DNA from: CAVVEQ01 sp963802095 | GTDB lineage: Bacteria > Chloroflexota > Anaerolineae > Anaerolineales > Anaerolineaceae | Length of the DNA stretch: 64,000 bases | Direction of reading: 5' to 3' | Assembly: GCA_963802095.1 (NCBI GenBank) | Contig: CAWDHI010000005.1 | Span: 1 to 64,000 of the forward strand | Shown here: piece by piece, positions 23,466 through 30,850 of the stretch | Numbering within the stretch: the stretch's first letter is position 1 | Layout of the letters: each line of letters begins with the position of its first letter | Notes under the pieces: model-generated | What the model was told of the DNA's origin: nothing | What the model saw: only the letters and a program-made list of their open reading frames with translations | Database searches by the model: none | Program-made: the position numbers and the translations under genes

Positions 23466-24434
23466 ATGAAACGAACCTTCCTGCCAGCCATTCTCTCTTT
23501 GGTCATTACCTTCGGTCTCCTGGCCGCGTTTTCCTCCCCCGTTCAATCCGGGAACGTGAGCGCCGCGGACCTGATCGCCCTGGTCAACAGCATCCGCACC
23601 GCCAGCGGGTTGCCCGCGCTGATCGAAGACGGCACACTGGATGGGACCGCCCAGTGGACCGCGCAATACATGGCGGATAACAACCTGAGCGCGCACATCG
23701 GCAACGTGGCCGGCAGGGTGGCAGCCGCGGGTTTTGGCGGCGGGGGTACGGTTTTTGCCACCGAGAACTGGGCGCGCTTCAACCCCGGCACCCTGGAGCA
23801 GATCCGGGTGGTATGGTCGGATGCCGCCCACATGATCCCAATGGTCGACCCAAACTACACCCACATCGGCGCGGGTGTGGCACAGGGCAGCACGGGGATC
23901 GTCTACATCGTCCACGCGGCCTACCGGGCGGGAGCCAGCGGCAGCGCTGCCAGCCCAGCTGGCACCACCGGCACAAAAGCACCAGCGATCTCGCAGGTGA
24001 TGGAGGCGGTGATCACCGCGACACCATTCCCGGATGGATCGGTGGTGCACATTGTTGCGCCAGGGCAGACGCTTTGGAGCATCGCGGTGGCCTACGGTAC
24101 CCACATTATTGATATTCAACAGATGAACGGGCTGGCCGGAACCACCACGATCTACAACGGGATGAAGCTGATCATTAAGAACGCTCCAACCCCGACGATT
24201 TCCCCCACGCCCACCGCAACATCCGTCCGCCCAACGCGGACAGCCACCTCGCGCGTGCCCACCAAGACGGCTACGCCCTATTACACCCCCACCGCCACCG
24301 CCACGCCCACCCCGGAACCACTGATCAAAGGGCTGCCACGGATGGACCGCCGGACGCTGGGAATGGGCATCATCGTGCTGTGCGCGCTGGGCCTGGGCGC
24401 GGTGCTGGTCGTCAATTTCCGCAAGAAGAGCTGA
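23466..24434 (+). CDS. Secreted CAP-superfamily protein with LysM domain
   Basis: 322 residues. Signal peptide (1 to about 28), then a CAP/SCP domain (about 38-155) with LVNSIRTASGLPAL, a His in LSAHIG and the closing GIVYIVHAAY. A LysM module (about 193-238; VAPGQTLWSIAVAYG...NGLAGTTTIYNGMKLII) should bind peptidoglycan. A Thr/Pro linker (about 240-285) leads to a C-terminal membrane helix with RKKS. The start is the ATG at 23466. TATAAT lies at 23453-23458, only seven bases before it, so the mRNA should be leaderless. CAP proteins here often have unknown substrates. Confidence 0.88.
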   Translation: MKRTFLPAILSLVITFGLLAAFSSPVQSGNVSAADLIALVNSIRTASGLPALIEDGTLDGTAQWTAQYMADNNLSAHIGNVAGRVAAAGFGGGGTVFATENWARFNPGTLEQIRVVWSDAAHMIPMVDPNYTHIGAGVAQGSTGIVYIVHAAYRAGASGSAASPAGTTGTKAPAISQVMEAVITATPFPDGSVVHIVAPGQTLWSIAVAYGTHIIDIQQMNGLAGTTTIYNGMKLIIKNAPTPTISPTPTATSVRPTRTATSRVPTKTATPYYTPTATATPTPEPLIKGLPRMDRRTLGMGIIVLCALGLGAVLVVNFRKKS

Positions 24435-24453
24435 TAGAAATAGATGAGAAATC

Positions 24454-24485
24454 ACCCGGAGAGGCTGGATTCTCCCCGGGTTTTT
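24454..24485. terminator. Shared terminator of converging genes
   Basis: ACCCGG-A-GAG...CTC-CCCGGGT stem with a U-run at 24481-24485 on the plus strand. The cysE stop codon (minus strand) overlaps the run, so the hairpin separates the two converging transcripts. Confidence 0.7.
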
Positions 24486-25332
24486 ATATTTGGAAGTCCT
24501 CGCCACGCCACTCCCCATCCTGCGGGGCGTGGATCACTTTGGCGCTTTCTTCCGCGGGGTGCTCATCCTTCCAGGCGCCATCCCCATTGAGGGTGGGATG
24601 CTGGATACCATGCAGGTGCAATGTGGACTCTACCGTATCCAGGCGTTTCATCAGGGAAACAATCGATTCTGTGACCATATCCGGCAGGCGGTTATGCGCC
24701 AGGTCGGGGGCGTTATCGTGCGGCTGGGAGCGGTGAACGATCTGCCCGGGAACACCGACCACCACGGAATCGGGGGGAACATCCTTCACCACCACGGCGT
24801 TGGCACCGATGCGGCTGGATGCGCCGATGGTGATGGCACCCAGGATCTTGGCTCCGGCGCCAACCACCACGTTATCCTCAAGGGTCGGATGGCGTTTTCC
24901 TTTATTAATGCTTACCCCGCCAAGGGTGACCCCGTGGTAGAGGGTGACATTCCTGCCCACCTTGGCTGTCTCGCCGATCACCACCCCCATGCCGTGATCG
25001 ATGAAAAAGTCTTCCCCGATAGTCGCGCCAGGGTGAATTTCAACACCAGTCAGCCAGCGGAAAAGCGTCTGGTTGATGCGCCCGAGGAGCTTGAGGTGAT
25101 GGGTCCAATACCAGTGCGAGAGGCGGTGACCCCAGATGGCGTGCAAGCCGGGGTAGGTGAGCAGCACTTCGATCACCGAACGGGCGGCCGGGTCGCGATC
25201 AAACACGGATTGGATATCCGACCGGATACGCGCAAAGGGTCCCTTTTTACGAGGATAAAGCTGCAAATCCGCGCGGGTTTCAGATTTGATGGTGCCTTCC
25301 GGCACGGCTTTGGAAAGCTGCCCGGTGTTCAT
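24484..25332 (-). CDS. cysE: Serine O-acetyltransferase
   Basis: 282 residues. Makes O-acetylserine for cysteine synthesis. N-terminal helical region (about 30-100) then left-handed beta-helix hexapeptide repeats: VEIHPGATIGEDFFIDHGMGVVIG style block, TLYHGVTLGG and NAVVVKDVPPDSVVVGVPG. The catalytic His are in DHGMG and YHGVTLGG. The C-terminal 70 residues are a His/Pro-rich extension. It lies 18 bases after cysK, in one operon governed by the cysK leader. Confidence 0.95.
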   Translation of the reverse strand: MNTGQLSKAVPEGTIKSETRADLQLYPRKKGPFARIRSDIQSVFDRDPAARSVIEVLLTYPGLHAIWGHRLSHWYWTHHLKLLGRINQTLFRWLTGVEIHPGATIGEDFFIDHGMGVVIGETAKVGRNVTLYHGVTLGGVSINKGKRHPTLEDNVVVGAGAKILGAITIGASSRIGANAVVVKDVPPDSVVVGVPGQIVHRSQPHDNAPDLAHNRLPDMVTESIVSLMKRLDTVESTLHLHGIQHPTLNGDGAWKDEHPAEESAKVIHAPQDGEWRGEDFQI

Positions 25333-25350
25333 TATTTCTTGGAAACCTCT

Positions 25351-26283
25351 TTAATCTGCCAGGTTGGCATACAGCGCTGTGGATAGATATCGTTCTCCAA
25401 AAGAGGGGATGATGACAACGATCAATTTACCCTTGCTTTGAGGTTCTTTGCCCACTTCCAAAGCTGCCCAGACAGCTGCGCCGGAGGATATCCCCACCAA
25501 CAAGCCTTCTTTTGTGGCCATTTCGCGGGCGGTTGAGAAAGCATCTTCATTTTTGACCCTAACGATGCGGTCGTAGATTTTTATATTGAGGACCTTTGGA
25601 ACGAAACCGGGGCCGATGCCCTGGATGGGATGCGGTCCTTTGGGTTCACCGGAAAGGACTGCCGATGCATCCGGCTCCACGGCGACGACCTGAACTGAAG
25701 GTTTCCGGGATTTTAAGACATCTCCCACACCGGTGATCGTTCCACCCGTCCCCACTCCGGCAAGAAGGATATCCACCTTCCCATCCGTATCCTTCCAGAT
25801 CTCTTCCGCGGTTGTACGTCGGTGAAATTCCGGGTTGGCAGGATTATTAAACTGCTGCGGCAGGAAATAGTGCGGATCTGAGGCGGCGATCTCTTCAGCT
25901 TTCCGGATTGCTCCGCCCATACCATCCGGTCCGGGGGTCAGGATCAATTCCGCTCCGTACGCGCGCAGGAGCATGCGGCGCTCCTTACTCATTGTTTCGG
26001 GCATGGTCAGAACGCATTTATACCCTCTTGCGGCGGCGATCATCGCCAGGGAGATACCGGTGTTGCCACTGGTCGGCTCGATAATGATCGAGTCCGGTTT
26101 TAATAGGCCGTCCTTCTCTGCAGCGTCGATCATCGCCAGACCGGCACGATCTTTGACCGAATGGGATGGATTGAAAAATTCAAGCTTGGCCACGATTTCA
26201 GCCGGAATTCCTGTATTGATTTTGTTCAAACGAACCAGGGGGGTATTGCCTACAAGATCTGTAATGCTGTTTGCGATTTTCAT
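25351..26283 (-). CDS. cysK: Cysteine synthase (O-acetylserine sulfhydrylase)
   Basis: 310 residues. PLP enzyme joining sulfide and O-acetylserine into cysteine. The PLP Lys44 is in HSVKDRAG, the substrate loop is TSGNTGISL, and the phosphate-binding loop is GVGTGGTITGVGD. The C-terminal SSGAAVWAAL is typical. First gene of the cysK-cysE operon. AAGGATAAG lies before the ATG. A 200-base leader with a Cys-codon peptide and attenuator-like hairpins precedes it. Confidence 0.96.
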   Translation of the reverse strand: MKIANSITDLVGNTPLVRLNKINTGIPAEIVAKLEFFNPSHSVKDRAGLAMIDAAEKDGLLKPDSIIIEPTSGNTGISLAMIAAARGYKCVLTMPETMSKERRMLLRAYGAELILTPGPDGMGGAIRKAEEIAASDPHYFLPQQFNNPANPEFHRRTTAEEIWKDTDGKVDILLAGVGTGGTITGVGDVLKSRKPSVQVVAVEPDASAVLSGEPKGPHPIQGIGPGFVPKVLNIKIYDRIVRVKNEDAFSTAREMATKEGLLVGISSGAAVWAALEVGKEPQSKGKLIVVIIPSFGERYLSTALYANLAD

Positions 26284-26303
26284 TTTCTTATCCTTAAAAT
26301 ATC

Positions 26304-26433
26304 AAAAAGCCAGCCGGGAAAAAAGCAGCGGTTGCTTCCGCTCAACACATTCGAGTGTGCGGGGTCGCTTCCGCCGCCTGATCCAGCTGGCTGAAGATTA
26401 TTTTTTCAGGCGGAGGTTAAGCAGATCCCCGCC
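26304..26433 (-). promoter_or_regulatory. Attenuator-like structured leader of cysK-cysE
   Basis: Minus strand, 5' to 3'. Arm 1 GGCGGGG (26433-26427) can pair with arm 2 CCTCCGCC (26416-26409). Arm 2 can instead pair with arm 3 GGCGGCGG (26378-26371), with one mismatch. Arm 3 can also form a hairpin with CCGC (26362-26359). Then come AGCGG/CCGCT (26342-26327) followed by GC and six U (26324-26319), and an outer stem AGCCAGC/GCTGGCT (26392-26386/26314-26308) followed by a U-run. The set matches ribosome-mediated transcription attenuation. Confidence 0.7.
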
Positions 26434-26455
26434 ACATACACATGCATTTTCCCAT
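26417..26455 (-). CDS. Cys-codon leader peptide of cysK-cysE
   Basis: A 12-codon frame, MGKCMCMWRGSA, with a stop at 26419-26417. Its ATG has GGAG four bases upstream (in CTGGAGACGA). Cys codons TGC and TGT are codons 4 and 6, just before arm 1 of the first hairpin, so a ribosome stalled there by scarce Cys-tRNA would cover arm 1. It is far too short for gene finders. The promoter at 26523-26496 puts it near the 5' end of the transcript. Function inferred from layout. Confidence 0.65.
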   Translation of the reverse strand: MGKCMCMWRGSA

Positions 26456-26495
26456 TCGTCTCCAGAAATCGGACAATATCAGTAATAATAAGTTC

Positions 26496-26523
26496 ATTAT
26501 AAAACGAGAAAAGCAAAAGTCAA
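26496..26523 (-). promoter_or_regulatory. cysK-cysE promoter
   Basis: Minus strand: TTGACT (26523-26518), 16-base spacer, perfect TATAAT (26501-26496). Transcription would begin near 26489, giving a leader of about 205 bases before the cysK ATG. Confidence 0.75.
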
Positions 26524-26598
26524 GTGGATATTTTATACATATCTTATACATGCAATAATATGCGAGGATGGAGAGAAAACCAGTCGTAATCTTATTAC

Positions 26599-26628
26599 TT
26601 GTAAAAACGGTGAATAATGGTGTAGAAT
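26599..26628 (+). promoter_or_regulatory. Promoter of the Phd/PIN pair
   Basis: TTGTAA (26599-26604), 18-base spacer, TAGAAT (26623-26628). A GTAT-N4-ATAC half-palindrome (26638-26649) lies between it and the ATG and could be an antitoxin operator. Confidence 0.5.
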
Positions 26629-26664
26629 AAATGTAGCGTATTATTATACACGAGGAGTTAAAAA

Positions 26665-26955
26665 ATGGAATTCGTACCCTATCGGATGCTGCGCAACCAA
26701 CCTTCCGAGCTGCGCAGGAAACTGGATGAACAGGGAGAGCTTGTTGTTACGGTGGATGGCGAACCGCTGGCGGTGATGCTGCAGATCCCCAAGGGTAGCC
26801 TTGAGGACCTGGTGTTGCTGCTTTCGCAAATGCGTGCCCAGATGGCTGTAACAGCCATTCGGGAGGCAGCCCGCAAGCGCGGGCAAAGCGGGATGACGAT
26901 TGAGTCAGCTAATGTTGTGGTGAAAAAATCCCGGCGAACCCGTAGCCGGAACTGA
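26665..26955 (+). CDS. Phd/YefM-like antitoxin
   Basis: 96 residues. The N-terminal half (YRMLRNQPSELRRKLDEQGELVVTVDGEPLAVML) has the Phd/YefM DNA-binding fold; the basic C-terminal tail should wrap the toxin. GAGGAG precedes the ATG. The PIN-domain toxin starts nine bases after its stop, the usual antitoxin-first order. Likely represses its own promoter. Confidence 0.82.
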   Translation: MEFVPYRMLRNQPSELRRKLDEQGELVVTVDGEPLAVMLQIPKGSLEDLVLLLSQMRAQMAVTAIREAARKRGQSGMTIESANVVVKKSRRTRSRN

Positions 26956-26963
26956 GCCATCTG

Positions 26964-27389
26964 ATGCGTATTGTTCTCGACACCAACGTGCTGGTGAGCG
27001 GCATCTATAACCCGGATGGAGCGCCGGGGAGGATCATTGACCTGGTTCTGGGCGGCAAAGTGCAATTGCTTTATGACGACCGCATTTTGGGTGAATACAT
27101 GGATGTGCTGGCACGCCCGGAATTGGCGATCGACCCGACCCTGGCGCAAGCAATCATCGGATATATCCGGCTTGCTGGCGAGCGGGTCACTGCACTGCCA
27201 CTGCCGGCCGATTCCCTGCCAGACCTGGATGACCTGCCCTTTGCCGAAGTCGCCGCTTACGGCTCTGCAGAAGCCCTAGTGACCGGCAACGCCAGGCATT
27301 TTCGCAAGGTTAAGGAGAACGGTATGACGATTCTTTCCCCTGCGGAGTATTTGGAAAGGATCACAGGGACTTTTGGCGCAGGAAGTTGA
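26964..27389 (+). CDS. PIN-domain ribonuclease toxin
   Basis: 141 residues, of the COG1569-type PIN toxins. Acidic metal ligands are visible: Asp in VLDTNVLVSG (residue 6), Glu in LGEYMDVL, Asp in DLDDLPFAEVA and the ALVTGNARHF end motif. It would cut RNA when free of the antitoxin encoded just upstream. Intact, unlike the MntA-HepT pair that follows. Confidence 0.87.
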   Translation: MRIVLDTNVLVSGIYNPDGAPGRIIDLVLGGKVQLLYDDRILGEYMDVLARPELAIDPTLAQAIIGYIRLAGERVTALPLPADSLPDLDDLPFAEVAAYGSAEALVTGNARHFRKVKENGMTILSPAEYLERITGTFGAGS

Positions 27390-27506
27390 ATAAATTATTG
27401 GGTGAGGCATGGGGAGCGAGGCAGTGATTATGGAGACTGGAGTAGAGAGCGTAGGCCGATTTCCCATGCCCAGCGTTTCAACGATCTGTTTATGTATAAT
27501 ATGGAT

Positions 27507-27806
27507 ATGAATCTCGACCAGGTTCGGAAATTTGCGCCTCAGATCAGAGCCATTGCCCGGAAGTATGGGGTTTCGGAAGTTTATATATTTGGATCGGTTG
27601 CCCGCGGTGGCAGCGAGATGTCCCGCGATGTGGATTTTCTAGTGGATATGCAACCAGGCGCTTCTTTATTTAGGACCGCCGGGTTTGGGTATGAAGCAGA
27701 GAAACTATTGGAGGTGAGGGTGGATGTTGTACCCAGGTCAGCTCTCCCACTTGTCAAGGATTAGGCTTTTGTTCAGAACGTGCAAAGAGAAGCAGTCCGG
27801 CTGTGA
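27507..27806 (+). pseudogene. mntA: MntA-type nucleotidyltransferase antitoxin, interrupted
   Basis: The frame MNLDQVRKFA onward is a minimal nucleotidyltransferase with the MntA signature GSx10DxD (G29-S30, D41, D43). MntA AMPylates the Tyr of HepT to silence it. A TAG at 27762-27764 stops it after 85 residues, but the same frame continues (AFVQNVQREAVRL) to a TGA at 27804-27806 that overlaps the hepT GTG, the normal operon join. So the last 13 or so residues are cut off. TATAAT lies at 27495-27500, directly before ATG codons at 27501 and 27507, so the transcript would be leaderless. Confidence 0.8.
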
Positions 27807-28125
27807 AAGGAACCCCAAATCTTCTGCAGGATATGTTGGCCGCGATCGATACAATACAATCATTTAATGTGACTGATTACAACTTGTTACTGGTGGATGA
27901 AAAACCCAGGACGCGGTCATGGATAACCTGATCATTCTTGGTGAGGCAGCTAATAACCTGCCCGATGATTTTCGAACCCTTCATGAGGAAATACCCTGGT
28001 CGTCGATCATCGGAACCCGGAACATCATTGTTCACGGGTATGACCAAATTAAATTGCAGATCGTTTGGGATATTCTCGATCGGGATTTACCTACTCTCAA
28101 GGAAAATATCAAAAAATTGGTTTGA
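27803..28125 (+). pseudogene. hepT: HepT-family (DUF86) RNase toxin, frameshifted
   Basis: Two frames must be joined. The first starts at GTG 27803 (KGTPNLLQDMLAAIDTIQ) and runs off-frame near 27900-27910. The second carries DAVMDNLIILGEAANNLP and the RNase motif Rx4HxY in RNIIVHGY, ending at 28125. One extra A in the AAAAA run near 27899-27904 would restore DEKTQDAVMDN. Together with the stop inside mntA, this suggests a decaying module, unless the indel is an assembly error. Confidence 0.78.
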
Positions 28126-28201
28126 TCGACTGCCGTAGGTTGAAAAGGCCTGAAACAAGGAGGCAGGTGGAATGAGATCGAAAAACCACTAGTTGATTGA
28201 T

Positions 28202-28226
28202 GTCGGAGACAAAACCGGTCTCCGAC
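28202..28226. repeat. Palindromic repeat, copy 2
   Basis: GTCGGAGAC / GTCTCCGAC, a perfect 9-bp stem with a 7-base loop. It shares the frame of the palindrome at 5885-5909, but differs by compensating base pairs. Confidence 0.6.
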
Positions 28227-28266
28227 CTACGAGACAATCTCAATCTTGCGCGAAAACATCCCCCGG

Positions 28267-28282
28267 TTGGTCACTTGACCAA
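28267..28282. repeat. Short perfect palindrome
   Basis: TTGGTCA-ct-TGACCAA. It lies about 95 bases upstream of the envelope-stress gene block and could be an operator for it; TATACT at 28340-28345 is the nearest -10-like box. Apart from these palindromes, the 250-base gap from 28126 holds nothing recognised. Confidence 0.4.
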
Positions 28283-28377
28283 TACAAAAATGGTGAGATT
28301 GGGGGATCACAAACTGCAACTTTCCAGTAAAATTTCCGTTATACTCATGTAAATTTAATCTTTCCACGGAGGAAGGT

Positions 28378-28890
28378 ATGGAAACGCGTCAAAAATCTGC
28401 TGTTGCCATCGGGGTGTTTCTCATCCTGGCCGGGGCATTCTTCGCGCTGGTCAACCTGGTGCCGGACCTGCAGGCGCAGATCGCCGACCTGTGGCCGCTG
28501 ATCGTGGTGGGGGTGGGGGTGCTGCTGTTCGTCATCGGGCTCATCACAGGGGTTCCGGATATGGCCGTGCCAGCCTGTATCGTTGCCGGGATAGGCGGGA
28601 TCCTGTATTTTCAGAACATGTTTGACATGTTCGCGTCCTGGACCTACGCATGGACGCTCATCCCCGGTTTTGTGGGCGTTGGGATCATCCTGGCTTCCGT
28701 CACCGGTGGGGGGAACCGCTACTCGGTACGGAGGGGACTGAACGTGATCCTCACCAGTTTGATCCTCTTCGCCATCTTTGGGGCCATCTTTGGTGCTTTC
28801 ACCGCCACCGGGATCTACTGGCCGCTGCTGCTGGTGGCCGCCGGCATCCTGATTTTGCTGCGCCCGCTCCTCAACCGGGGCGAATCCTGA
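28378..28890 (+). CDS. Multi-pass membrane protein (LiaI/DUF5668-like)
   Basis: 170 residues with about five membrane helices in pairs, each of the type IGVFLILAGAFFALVN...LWPLIVVGVGVLLFVIG. This is the helix-pair unit seen at the N-terminus of LiaF/toastrack proteins. No soluble domain. GGAGGAAGG precedes the ATG. First gene of a five-gene block of related membrane proteins at 28378-31906. Confidence 0.7.
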   Translation: METRQKSAVAIGVFLILAGAFFALVNLVPDLQAQIADLWPLIVVGVGVLLFVIGLITGVPDMAVPACIVAGIGGILYFQNMFDMFASWTYAWTLIPGFVGVGIILASVTGGGNRYSVRRGLNVILTSLILFAIFGAIFGAFTATGIYWPLLLVAAGILILLRPLLNRGES

Positions 28891-28906
28891 GAAAGGCCAG
28901 GTAGAT

Positions 28907-29710
28907 ATGAATATTCGGCGTGTCTATTGGGGGATCGTCCTGATCCTCCTGGGGGTGTTGTTCCTGGGGGTGACGCTTGGCTGGTTCCCGGAGGTGAACA
29001 TCTGGGCGCTGATCGGTCCCTTCTTTCTGATCGCACTGGGCATCTGGTTCCTGATCCGCCCCAGGTTCCCGAAAAGCGCCGATTTTAAAGTGACCGAGGA
29101 TGCGATCGCCCTGGAAGGGGCGAAGGAAGCCAAAGTGTCCATCGAGCATGGCGCGGGGAAACTGACGCTGCGCGCTGGCGCGAAAGAAGGCGAATTGCTG
29201 GGGGGCACCTTCATCGGCGGGTTGAAAAAGAAGATTACCGTCAGTGACGGGAAGGCCGTCATCAAGCTGGAGAGCGAGGCGGAGGCGGTGTTCGAGAACG
29301 CTTTCGATTATCCTGGGGGAGGGTTGGAATGGACGGTGACCCTCACCCCGGCGATCCCCCTTATCCTCGATCTGGATACCGGCGCAAGCGAGCTGGTTTG
29401 TGATCTTCGCGACCTGAAAGTACAGAAATTTGACCTCGATACCGGGGCCAGCTCAAGCAGGATCATCCTGCCGGCGAAAGCCGGGTATACGCTGGTGGAT
29501 ATCGATGCCGGGGCTGCTTCCATTGATCTGACCGTGCCCGAGGGTGTGGCCGGCAGCATCAAGGTGGATGCTGCGTTGATGAAGAAAACCATCGATGAAA
29601 AGCGGTTCCCGTTCAACGGGGAGCGCTACGTCAGCCCGGATTACGATACTGCAGAAAACAAAGTGGAGATCAAGATCGATTCGGCCGTCGGATCGGTCAG
29701 TATTCAATAA
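28907..29710 (+). CDS. LiaF-like membrane protein with toastrack domain
   Basis: 267 residues. Two N-terminal membrane helices (about 5-50; YWGIVLILLGVLFLGVTLG and ALIGPFFLIALGIWFLI) precede a soluble beta-rich domain (about 70-267). The latter shows the toastrack pattern of short repeats such as LDLDTGASELVCDLRDL and FDLDTGASSSRIILP. Such proteins act with PspC and Lia sensors in envelope-stress responses. Second gene of the block, 16 bases after the first. Confidence 0.78.
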   Translation: MNIRRVYWGIVLILLGVLFLGVTLGWFPEVNIWALIGPFFLIALGIWFLIRPRFPKSADFKVTEDAIALEGAKEAKVSIEHGAGKLTLRAGAKEGELLGGTFIGGLKKKITVSDGKAVIKLESEAEAVFENAFDYPGGGLEWTVTLTPAIPLILDLDTGASELVCDLRDLKVQKFDLDTGASSSRIILPAKAGYTLVDIDAGAASIDLTVPEGVAGSIKVDAALMKKTIDEKRFPFNGERYVSPDYDTAENKVEIKIDSAVGSVSIQ

Positions 29711-29730
29711 TTCACGAAAGGAATGTCGAA

Positions 29731-30378
29731 ATGAAGAAAGTTGATTGGCGCATTATTGTAGGGATCGTGCTGCTGGTGATCGGGGTGATCACCCTGCTGC
29801 AGAGCCTCGGGATCATGGACCTGCAGGGTTCCACCTGGGGGGTTATTATGGGAGCGATCTTTGCCGCTGCAGGTGCGGTGTTCATTTACGTGTTTCTTGC
29901 CGACCGAAAGCAGTGGTGGGCGCTCATCCCCGGCTGCAGCCTGATCGGCCTGGCGGGTGTGGTCATCCTGCCTATGATCCCCGGTTTTCCGGGTGGACTC
30001 GCCCCCGCGTTTTTCCTGGGCATGATCGGGGTGAGCTTCTGGATCATCTACCTGATCGACCATGAGAACTGGTGGGCCATCATCCCTGGCGGGGCGTTGT
30101 TCTCCATCGCAGCGCTCATCGGCGTCAGCCAGTATTTCGCGATGGCCGGGGTCGGGGTGATGTTCCTTGGGCTCGCGATCACCTTTGGCCTGGTGGCGCT
30201 GCTGCCCACCGGTGAAGCGAAGAACCGCTGGGCGTGGATCCCGGCGCTGGCATTGCTGGTGATGGCGCTTTTCTTCGGTTTCCTGGACACCACTTATGGA
30301 ATTTACGTCTGGCCTGTGGCCTTGATCATCGGCGGCGCGGTGGTGCTCATTCGGGCACTTTCCCCCCGCAAGGTATAA
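29731..30378 (+). CDS. Multi-pass membrane protein of the envelope-stress block
   Basis: 215 residues with about eight hydrophobic segments. Repeated pairs such as IIVGIVLLVIGVITLLQSLG and WWALIPGCSLIGLAGVVIL alternate with charged D/N-R-K turns (DRKQWWALIPG, DHENWWAIIPG, KNRWAWIPA). These three internal repeats suggest duplication. Family otherwise unnamed. The stop is directly followed by the PspC gene. Confidence 0.7.
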   Translation: MKKVDWRIIVGIVLLVIGVITLLQSLGIMDLQGSTWGVIMGAIFAAAGAVFIYVFLADRKQWWALIPGCSLIGLAGVVILPMIPGFPGGLAPAFFLGMIGVSFWIIYLIDHENWWAIIPGGALFSIAALIGVSQYFAMAGVGVMFLGLAITFGLVALLPTGEAKNRWAWIPALALLVMALFFGFLDTTYGIYVWPVALIIGGAVVLIRALSPRKV

Positions 30379-30387
30379 ATGGGGACC

Positions 30388-30849
30388 ATGAGCAACCAGC
30401 TTTACCGAACGAAGCAAAATGCCATCCTTGGCGGGGTTTGCCAGGGACTTTCCGCTTACCTGCGGCTGGATGTGCTGTGGGTGCGGGTGTTCTTCTTCCT
30501 GCTGGTACTGGCCACAGGGCTGGGCTTCCTGGTCTACCTGGCGCTGTGGGTGATCATCCCGCGCGAGGATCACCTGCACCCACAGGGATCGAAAGGCGTA
30601 CCTCAGCCGGATGATTTTGCAGAACGGTTCAAATTAATTGGGGAGGAGATCCGGCAGCTCTTCTCCTCCCGCAATCCCCAGCTCCTTACCTATATAGGTG
30701 TGGGGATGATCCTGCTGGGAGCCTTTTCATTGTTGGAGCTGCTGCCAAATAATTGGTGGGATGCGTTCAAGACGATGATCCTCTGGCCTGCGCTGCTGAT
30801 CTCAGCCGGGGTTGTCATCATCCTGCGCGCGACCCGGGGAGAGAAGTAA
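30388..30849 (+). CDS. PspC-domain protein
   Basis: 153 residues. The PspC domain occupies residues about 1-60: LYRTKQNAILGGVCQGLSAYL, then a hydrophobic VRVFFFLLVL...YLALWVIIPRED. A second hydrophobic pair near the C-terminus (about 95-150) resembles the LiaI/DUF5668 unit. PspC senses or relays membrane stress. An ATG at 30379, directly after the previous stop, is an alternative start. Confidence 0.82.
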   Translation: MSNQLYRTKQNAILGGVCQGLSAYLRLDVLWVRVFFFLLVLATGLGFLVYLALWVIIPREDHLHPQGSKGVPQPDDFAERFKLIGEEIRQLFSSRNPQLLTYIGVGMILLGAFSLLELLPNNWWDAFKTMILWPALLISAGVVIILRATRGEK

Positions 30850-30850
30850 T

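Noticed and set aside
23418..24518. 366-codon frame on the minus strand over the CAP/LysM gene
   Set aside because: Shadow of the CAP/LysM gene, rich in Gly/Arg/His, without motif or ribosome site.
26284..26500. T-box or SAM riboswitch before cysK
   Set aside because: The T-box NCCA-binding bulge and the SAM-I core segments are both missing. The short Cys peptide and hairpin set explain the leader better.
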